A stretch of 39,606 nucleotides of DNA from NCBI GenBank assembly GCA_030681365.1, contig JAUXWH010000217.1:1-39606 (forward strand), written 5' to 3'. The translations under genes were made by a program, and so were the position numbers. The notes below the pieces were generated by a model, which ran no database searches, was not told the origin of the DNA, and was given only the letters and a program-made list of their open reading frames with translations. The stretch comes from Bradyrhizobium sp. (GTDB taxonomy: Bacteria > Pseudomonadota > Alphaproteobacteria > Rhizobiales > Xanthobacteraceae). This document shows, piece after piece, positions 34,508 through 39,606 of this stretch (positions within the stretch are counted from its first letter, which is position 1; each line of letters opens with the position of its first letter).

Positions 34508-35533
34508 CTATGCGCGCCGGACCTGCGGCCGTGCGCCGCCCTGCGCCTTCAGCGCGCGCAGGATCTTTTCCGGCGTGATCGGCAGCGTGTCGATCCGCAC
34601 GCCGATGGCGTTGAAGATCGCGTTGGCGACCGCCGGCAGCACCGGATTGGCGCACATCTCGCCCGGGCCCTTGCCACCGAACGGGCCGTCCGGTGCCGGG
34701 CGCTCCAGCACCGCGATGTCGTGCGGTGCGATGTCGCCGGGGCCGGGCATCAGATATTCGTTGTAGTCGCGGCCGCCATGTTCGGGGTTGGGATAATACG
34801 GTTCCGGCGTCTCGTAGAGTGCGTGGCTCATGCCCATCCAGGCGCCGCCAATCAGTTGCTGCTCGACCATTTTCGGATTGAGCGCGCGACCGAGTTCATA
34901 GGCGCTGGTCAATTTGTTGACCTTGACGTCACCGGTTTCGTCGCAGACCTCCAGATCGACCACGAGGCAGGCATGGGCATAGGCGGTTACCGGCGACATC
35001 TCGCCGGTCTCCGGATTTACGTTCGACAGCGGGATCAGAAAGATGCCGCGGCCGGAAATCGTCTTGCCCTGCTTGAACTGCGCCGCCTGCGACGCGGCCT
35101 TCACGGTGATCGATTTCGACGCCGCGCCGCGGACATGGATGTTGCCCTTGCCGTCGGTGACCAGATCGTCGGCGTTGACTTCGAGTTCTTCGGCGGCTGC
35201 CTCCAGCAGCACGCCCCGCGCCTCCTTCGCCGCGACGATCACCGCGTTGCCGACACGGTGCGTGCCGCGCGAGGCGAACGAGCCCATGTCGTGCGGACCG
35301 GTGTCGCTGTCGGCGGTGTCGACATAGACGTCCTCGATCGGCACGCCCAGCGTCTCCGCTGCGATCTGCCGGCTCACCTGCTTCATGCCCTGCCCGAGAT
35401 CGATCGCCGACAGCGCCACGGTGAATTTGCCGTCCGGATTGGCATGCACCAGCGCCTGGCTGGGATCGCCGCCGAGATTCATGCCGATCGGGTAATTGAT
35501 GGACGCCATGCCGCGCCCCTGATGCCGTGCCAT
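34508..35533 (-). CDS. Mo hydroxylase large subunit, C-terminal half (separate polypeptide)
   Basis: This 341-residue protein starts MARHQGRGMASINYPIGM and corresponds to the second half of a CoxL/XdhB-type molybdopterin subunit. It carries the cofactor-binding GQG at 47-49, the SFASRGTHRVGNAV stretch and, near the end, GFGGKGPGEMCANPVLPA-like sequence with the catalytic Glu at about residue 292. It lacks the first cofactor-binding domain, which is encoded by the preceding gene in a different frame. The two genes overlap almost completely at their junction (stop and start in TGAGATG), so translation is probably coupled and the two products probably assemble into one active site. Confidence 0.9.
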   Translation of the reverse strand: MARHQGRGMASINYPIGMNLGGDPSQALVHANPDGKFTVALSAIDLGQGMKQVSRQIAAETLGVPIEDVYVDTADSDTGPHDMGSFASRGTHRVGNAVIVAAKEARGVLLEAAAEELEVNADDLVTDGKGNIHVRGAASKSITVKAASQAAQFKQGKTISGRGIFLIPLSNVNPETGEMSPVTAYAHACLVVDLEVCDETGDVKVNKLTSAYELGRALNPKMVEQQLIGGAWMGMSHALYETPEPYYPNPEHGGRDYNEYLMPGPGDIAPHDIAVLERPAPDGPFGGKGPGEMCANPVLPAVANAIFNAIGVRIDTLPITPEKILRALKAQGGARPQVRRA

Positions 35534-35534
35534 C

Positions 35535-35864
35535 TCAGCGCCTCCGTGTGAACACCGATGAGAACCGCGCCGCGCCGTGCTGGGGCGCCGCCGGCGGAGC
35601 AGGAACCGGCGGTACCGGCGCCGGTGGCGGCGTGGCGGCCGCCGGCTGCGATGGATAGTTCGGCAACGGCGCCACCGGCTGATGCGCCGGCGGCGGCTGA
35701 TAGATCGGCACCGCGGGCGGAGTCTGATAGGCTGGCAGCGGTGCCGCGCCCGGTGTCAGCTGCGGCGGCGCCTGCCGCGTCTCCGGCCGGCCGATCCGGC
35801 CGCTCTCGTCGGTCACCGTGGGTGGAATCGCCGCGCGCGGACCGCCGCCGCCGCTCAGCGACGA
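35535..35864 (-). repeat. Proline-rich low-complexity coding insert at the subunit split
   Basis: About 109 codons between the end of conserved sequence in the first half-subunit and its stop codon encode mostly Pro, Ala, Gln, Tyr and Thr. In intact relatives the two halves join here by a short linker, so this segment is an addition at the split point. Confidence 0.75.
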
Positions 35865-37214
35865 GGCACGCCGCGCCGTCTCGCTCAGCGGCCAGTTCAC
35901 CTTCTGCGCCGCGACCTGCACGCATTCGATCAGCGCGGTGTTGTGGGCGACGCGGCGATGCGCCTTCATGTCGCCGTCGCGATAGGCGTTGAGGATGCGA
36001 AATTCCATCGGGTCGATGCCGACCAGATGCGCCAGCTTGTCCATCTGCACCTCAATCGAGAAGTCGAGGCCCGTGACGCCGAAACCGCGCATCGCGGTGG
36101 CCGGCACGCGGTTGGTGAAGACGCAATAGGCGTCGCCGCGCACATTCGGGATCGTATAGGGCCCGGGCATGTGGGCGACACATTTGACTACGCCGTAGCT
36201 TGACAGCCGCGTATAGGCGCCGGCATCGAAATAGGAGGTGATTTGCCGGGCCACGATACGGCCGTCGCGCATCACGCCGTCCTTGATGACGTGCCGTTCG
36301 GCCCCGCGCGGCGAGCCGAACTGCATCTCCTCCTCGCGCCCCAGCACATAGCGGACCGGCCGCCCGGTGAGGATGGCGCCGAGCACCGCCAGCGGCTCGG
36401 TCAGCGAATCGACCTTGCCGCCGAAGCCGCCACCGACGGTGCCGCCGATGAAATGCAGCCGGTTGGATTCCAGCGCCAGGATCTTGGCGGTGGTGCCGAG
36501 CGAGAAGAACAGGCCCTGGGCGCAGGAATGCACGACGTAGCGGTCGTTGGTTTCGGGCGCGGCGATGGTGCCGTTGGTCTCAGTCGAGGCGTGCTCGATC
36601 GGCGACATCTGGTAGCGCTCCTCCAGCACATGATCGGCGGTGCGGAACGCCGCCTCGACATCGCCGAAGCGCAGCTTCTGATGGTCGTATTTGTCGTGAT
36701 ACTCGAAATAGTTTCCCGGATAGGTCTCGTTGACGACGACGGCGCCCGGCTTCAGCGCTTCCTGCACATCGAATACCGCAGGCAGCGGATCGTAGCCGAC
36801 GCGAACCAGCTTGACGGCCGCCATGGCTTCCGCATCGCTGTCGGCAATGACGGCGACAATCGGCTCGCCCTTGTAGCGTACCTTGTCGACGGCGAGCGTC
36901 GGCTCGTCGTCCTTGCCGAAGCCGATCAGGCTGAGCAGCGTGTTCTTGTTGACCGGCACGTCCTGCGCCCGGATCACGCGCTTCACGCCGGGCGCGCGCT
37001 CGGCGGCGGAGACATCGATGCTCCGGATCCGGGCGTGATGATGCGGCGAACGCACCACCTTCAGGTGCAGCAGGCCCTCAAAGCCGTGATCGTCGAAGAA
37101 GCGGGTGCGACCGGTAACATGGCCCAGCATGTCCTGGCGCTGCTCGCCCTTGCCGATCACGTTGAGATTGTCGTCGCGCTCGTCGGCGAACAGATCCTTG
37201 CGAAACTCGAGCAT
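35535..37214 (-). CDS. Mo hydroxylase large subunit, N-terminal half with proline-rich tail
   Basis: This 559-residue protein contains the a/b hammerhead domain (residues about 25-135, GHVTGRTRFFDDHGFEG) and the first molybdopterin-binding domain with VGGGFGGK near residue 265. The active-site loop reads AMRGFGV at 374-380. This is like xanthine dehydrogenases and unlike the AYxCSFR loop of true CO dehydrogenase, so it is not a CODH. Family homology ends near residue 450. Residues 451-559 are a tail rich in Pro, Ala and Gln (QPPPAHQPVAPLP and PPPAPVPPVPAPPAAP) that has no counterpart in the family and ends FTRRR. The ATG at 37214 follows GAGGGGAA. Confidence 0.9.
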   Translation of the reverse strand: MLEFRKDLFADERDDNLNVIGKGEQRQDMLGHVTGRTRFFDDHGFEGLLHLKVVRSPHHHARIRSIDVSAAERAPGVKRVIRAQDVPVNKNTLLSLIGFGKDDEPTLAVDKVRYKGEPIVAVIADSDAEAMAAVKLVRVGYDPLPAVFDVQEALKPGAVVVNETYPGNYFEYHDKYDHQKLRFGDVEAAFRTADHVLEERYQMSPIEHASTETNGTIAAPETNDRYVVHSCAQGLFFSLGTTAKILALESNRLHFIGGTVGGGFGGKVDSLTEPLAVLGAILTGRPVRYVLGREEEMQFGSPRGAERHVIKDGVMRDGRIVARQITSYFDAGAYTRLSSYGVVKCVAHMPGPYTIPNVRGDAYCVFTNRVPATAMRGFGVTGLDFSIEVQMDKLAHLVGIDPMEFRILNAYRDGDMKAHRRVAHNTALIECVQVAAQKVNWPLSETARRASSLSGGGGPRAAIPPTVTDESGRIGRPETRQAPPQLTPGAAPLPAYQTPPAVPIYQPPPAHQPVAPLPNYPSQPAAATPPPAPVPPVPAPPAAPQHGAARFSSVFTRRR

Positions 37215-37224
37215 CGGATTCCCC

Positions 37225-37707
37225 TCAGGCGCGGCGGGCGCCGCGCTGCTGCGCGGCGGCCAGAATGGCATTGATGATCGGCTCGTAGCCGGTGCAGCGG
37301 CAGATATTGCCGGCGATCGCCTCGACGACCTCGATTCGGGTCGGGTTCGGATTGCGGTCGAGCAGCGCCTTCGCCGCCATCAGCATGCCGGGCGTGCAGA
37401 AGCCGCATTGCGCGGCGAAATGCTCCATGAAGGCGGCCTGCAGCGGATGCAGGGTCGGCCCATCGGCGAGCCCGCTGGCGGTTTCGATCGATCGCCCCTC
37501 GCAGGTCACGCTGAGCGTGAGGCAACCCAGTCTCGGTTCGCCATCGACCAACACGGTGCAAACGCCGCAGGTGCCCTGGCCGCAGCCGAACTTCGGGGCG
37601 AAATCGCCAAGCCCGCGCCGGATGGTGCCGAGCAGCGTTTCCGCGGGCTCGACGAATACCGCGCGATCAGAGCCGTTGAGGCGAAACTGTACAGGCATCC
37701 GGGCCAT
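37225..37707 (-). CDS. Mo hydroxylase 2Fe-2S subunit (CoxS type)
   Basis: This 160-residue protein has the plant-ferredoxin-like cluster CGQGTCGVC plus a later Cys (C42, C47, C50, C62). The second, helical cluster has CGFC (C101, C104) and CRC (C136, C138), so all eight cysteines are present. It passes electrons from the Mo site to FAD. The ATG at 37707 follows AAGGAA. It lies 12 bases after the FAD subunit gene and 10 before the Mo subunit start. Confidence 0.96.
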   Translation of the reverse strand: MARMPVQFRLNGSDRAVFVEPAETLLGTIRRGLGDFAPKFGCGQGTCGVCTVLVDGEPRLGCLTLSVTCEGRSIETASGLADGPTLHPLQAAFMEHFAAQCGFCTPGMLMAAKALLDRNPNPTRIEVVEAIAGNICRCTGYEPIINAILAAAQQRGARRA

Positions 37708-37719
37708 TTACGCGTTCCT

Positions 37720-38544
37720 TCAGGATGTCTCGCCGGCCAACAGCCGGCCGAGATGCACAGGCAATACTTCGCGGCGATACCATTCCGAGGCGATCGCATC
37801 GGTCGCCGGCATCGTGCCTTCCAGCGCCGCGGTCTTCGTCGCCGCGATGGTGGCTGCGTCCAGGCTCTGCCCCTCCAACACGCGCTCGACCGCCTTGGCG
37901 CGCAGCGGCGTCGGCCCCATCGCGCCATAGGCGATCCGCGCACCGCTGACCCGTCCGGCGTTCTGCGGCAGATGCGCCGCGATCGAGAGCACCGAGACGC
38001 CCTTGGGCCGCACCCGCGCGACCTTCAGGAAGCGAAACGCATCGGCGCCGACCGGGCGGTTGAAGCCGACCGAAACCACCAGCCCGACCCCGCCCCGTGC
38101 CCGGTTCGTCAGCATCTCCTCAAGCGGCATCTCCCGCGCGCCGCCGAAACCGGCATGCAGCGTGACGACGGCGTCGAGCGCCAGCAGCGCGGCTGTGAAA
38201 TCGCCGTAAGGGGTCGCTGCAAACAAATTGCCGCCGATCGTCGCGGTGGTCCGCACCGCGGGACCGCCGATGCCGCGCGCCGGCGCGTGCAGGTAGGAAA
38301 GATCACGGTTGGCCAGCACCATCGCCATGGTGACGCCGGCTCCGAGTTCGACCCGCGCCCCGCCGGCGTTGATCGCCAGCAGCGCCGGGTCGACGGCGCG
38401 CAGCAAGGTGCCTTCCGTCATCACCCCCTCGTTGATGGCGCGCACCAGCAGCGTGCCGCCGCCGAGCAGCAGCGCGCCGCGGTCGGCGGCCAGGATCTCA
38501 GCGGCTTCCTGCAATCCCTGCACGATGCGTACGTTGACGGGCAT
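37720..38544 (-). CDS. Mo hydroxylase FAD-binding subunit (CoxM type)
   Basis: This 274-residue protein has the FAD-binding motifs LLGGGTLLVR near residue 27 and TIGGNLFAATPYGD near residue 102, with a C-terminal CO-dehydrogenase flavoprotein domain (FLKVARVRPKGVSVLSIAAHL). It accepts electrons from the 2Fe-2S subunit. The gene order FAD, 2Fe-2S, Mo subunit is that of many three-subunit aldehyde, nicotinate or purine hydroxylases. The substrate cannot be told from this subunit. Confidence 0.95.
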   Translation of the reverse strand: MPVNVRIVQGLQEAAEILAADRGALLLGGGTLLVRAINEGVMTEGTLLRAVDPALLAINAGGARVELGAGVTMAMVLANRDLSYLHAPARGIGGPAVRTTATIGGNLFAATPYGDFTAALLALDAVVTLHAGFGGAREMPLEEMLTNRARGGVGLVVSVGFNRPVGADAFRFLKVARVRPKGVSVLSIAAHLPQNAGRVSGARIAYGAMGPTPLRAKAVERVLEGQSLDAATIAATKTAALEGTMPATDAIASEWYRREVLPVHLGRLLAGETS

Positions 38545-38552
38545 GGCGCGTC

Positions 38553-38996
38553 CTATCCTGCGAGTTCGGGCAGCTGGCGGACCGCCGCGATGCCATTTGA
38601 ATAGACTTCGTTGCCGACGAGGTCGGCGAGTTCCGCCTCGCGCCCGGCCGGCGTGGTGAAGCGGCCTTCCCAGTGCCAGAAACTGCGATTGCCGTCGGTG
38701 ACCGGCAGCAGCCGGACATGGGCAACGTAATTGAACAGCGGAATCGGCGTCTCAAGCAGGCAATAGCTGAATGTCATTTCGAGGTCGGACAGCGCCAGCA
38801 ACTGCTCGCGCAATTCGGCGCCATCCTGCATCGTGAAGCGGCGGACGCATCCGATCTTGTCCGAGGGATAACCGCGCTCGATCGTGCTTTTGGCGACGAT
38901 CGGATGCCAGGATTCGTGGCCGTTGAAGTCGCGCAGCACCGCCCACAGCCGCTCGACCGGCGCGTCGATGATGGTGCTGCGAACCACCCGCGGCAT
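38553..38996 (-). CDS. SRPBCC (START-like) protein, second of a tandem pair
   Basis: This 147-residue protein has the helix-grip fold pattern STIIDAPVERLWAVLRDFNG, WHPIVAKSTIE, GCVRRFTMQDG and a long C-terminal helix (EAELADLVGNEVYSNGIAAV). CoxG, a SRPBCC protein, occurs with Mo hydroxylases and is thought to anchor or help them; polyketide-cyclase-like ligand binding is also possible. It is clearly related to the protein encoded just upstream, which shares RDFNG, WHP, GCVR and NYVA at the same spacing, so the pair arose by duplication. Confidence 0.88.
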   Translation of the reverse strand: MPRVVRSTIIDAPVERLWAVLRDFNGHESWHPIVAKSTIERGYPSDKIGCVRRFTMQDGAELREQLLALSDLEMTFSYCLLETPIPLFNYVAHVRLLPVTDGNRSFWHWEGRFTTPAGREAELADLVGNEVYSNGIAAVRQLPELAG

Positions 38997-38998
38997 GC

Positions 38999-39436
38999 TC
39001 AGGCTCCGAACGCGCGGTTGAGTGCGTCAAAACCGGTCTGGAACACATTGCCACCGACTCCGCTGACCAGCTCCGCCTCCAGCTCCGGTGCGCAGTCGAA
39101 GTCGGCGCTCCATTCGATGAACGTGCGGTCCTGGTCAGTGACGGGCGTCAGCCGGAGCGATGCCACGTAGTTGGTCAGTGGCATCGGCGAATCCAGGATC
39201 GAATAGGTGCACAGCATGTCGAAGTCCGACAGGCCGAGCAGCTTTTCGCGCAGCCGGTCGCCATTGCGCAGCGAGAATGCCCTGACGCAGCCGACCTTGT
39301 CGGCCGGCTCGCCATTCTCGATCCGGCTTTCCGCGATACCGGGATGCCAGTTCGGCAGGCCGTTGAAATCGCGCACGCGCGCCCAGACCTTGGTCGCCGG
39401 TGCGTTGATGACGCTGGATACGTAGACACGGGCCAT
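38999..39436 (-). CDS. SRPBCC (START-like) protein, first of a tandem pair
   Basis: This 145-residue protein begins MARVYVSSVINAPATKVWARV and continues with RDFNGLPNWHPGIAES, GCVRAFSLRNGD, LTNYVASLRLTPVTD and a C-terminal helix. It is a single helix-grip domain with a ligand cavity expected. The ATG at 39436 follows GGGAG; the frame's extension to 39571 overlaps the upstream gene. It lies 2 bases before its paralogue. Its precise role with the Mo hydroxylase is unknown. Confidence 0.88.
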   Translation of the reverse strand: MARVYVSSVINAPATKVWARVRDFNGLPNWHPGIAESRIENGEPADKVGCVRAFSLRNGDRLREKLLGLSDFDMLCTYSILDSPMPLTNYVASLRLTPVTDQDRTFIEWSADFDCAPELEAELVSGVGGNVFQTGFDALNRAFGA

Positions 39437-39440
39437 CAAT

Positions 39441-39606
39441 TCACTCCCTGCCCTTGCCTTTGCCGCCGCGGCCGGACGGCTTGGGCTCATCGGGTCCAGC
39501 GCCTGCCGGAACTGGTCCGTCATCCTTCGGCCTGGACGGCTGGGCTTCCTTGCCGACGCGTTGCAGGTCACTGGCCTCGCGCATCAGCCCGCCCATCTTG
39601 GCGAGG
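39441..39606 (-). CDS. C-terminal end of an upstream operon gene (cut by window edge)
   Basis: The minus-strand frame runs from the window edge to a TGA at 39441-39443, 4 bases before the first SRPBCC start. The last 54 residues read LAKMGGLMREASDLQRVGKE, then a Pro/Asp-rich stretch and a basic Gly/Lys tail (GRGGKGKGRE). The family is not recognised. Its tight spacing to the next gene makes it a member of the Mo hydroxylase operon, whose promoter lies outside the window. Confidence 0.55.
   Translation of the reverse strand, partial: LAKMGGLMREASDLQRVGKEAQPSRPKDDGPVPAGAGPDEPKPSGRGGKGKGRE

Noticed and set aside
34508..38544. Annotation as aerobic carbon monoxide dehydrogenase
   Set aside because: The gene layout and CoxD/CoxE-type neighbours resemble cox operons, but the active-site loop is AMRGFGV, not AYxCSFR, so CO oxidation is not supported.

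Overview
The window looks like chromosomal DNA of a high-GC alphaproteobacterium, most likely Bradyrhizobium or a close relative in the Nitrobacteraceae. This is judged from overall protein character: small secreted rhizobial-type proteins, a PilZ protein, many winged-helix regulators, and coxL/M/S-D-E-type molybdenum hydroxylase modules. No rRNA or tRNA gene, CRISPR array or insertion sequence was seen, so the genus is an inference.

Bases 1-9980 are loosely packed. They hold the end of a protein built from 33-residue repeats, a PilZ protein, a SPOR-type lytic transglycosylase, a few small membrane or secreted proteins, a Thr/Ser-rich peptide with a double-glycine leader, a divergent histidine kinase/response regulator pair, and a small helical membrane protein. 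Several stretches of 500-900 bases have no convincing gene. One of them (about 9325-9500) seems to keep a scrap of an enoyl-CoA hydratase.

Bases 10000-28795 appear to be one regulon. At its centre is a 965-residue regulator with an OmpR/PhoB-type winged helix, an ATPase and a helical-repeat region (20104-23001, minus). Four surrounding transcription units each carry, 66-90 bases before the first start codon and in the same orientation, three copies of a TAAC-type tetranucleotide spaced exactly 10 bases apart. They drive: (D) RND efflux adaptor, RND pump and MsrA; (A) a Tat-exported alpha/beta hydrolase, VOC protein, FMN reductase, SDR, tautomerase and perhaps a small membrane protein; (B) one protein of unknown family; (C) a Tat-exported epoxide hydrolase, secreted cupin, secreted alpha/beta hydrolase, SDR, RclC/DUF417 membrane protein and a thioredoxin-like protein. 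The contents (epoxide hydrolases, quinone/FMN reductase, glyoxalase fold, MsrA, RclC-like protein, efflux) suggest a response to toxic electrophiles or oxidants, largely in the periplasm. This regulon is the main candidate for an undescribed system here.

Bases 29104-39606 form one long minus-strand operon with short gaps and ATGA overlaps: an unknown protein (cut by the window edge), two tandem SRPBCC proteins, FAD, 2Fe-2S and Mo-cofactor subunits of a xanthine-dehydrogenase-family hydroxylase, MoxR/CoxD and CoxE-type maturation proteins, an amidohydrolase, a metallo-beta-lactamase-fold hydrolase, and an SMP-30/isochorismatase fusion. The Mo-cofactor subunit is split into two polypeptides, the first ending in a proline-rich tail. 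The fusion protein has Ser where the family nucleophile Cys should be. Between the two regions lies a C-terminal fragment of a hydantoinase/dihydropyrimidinase gene.
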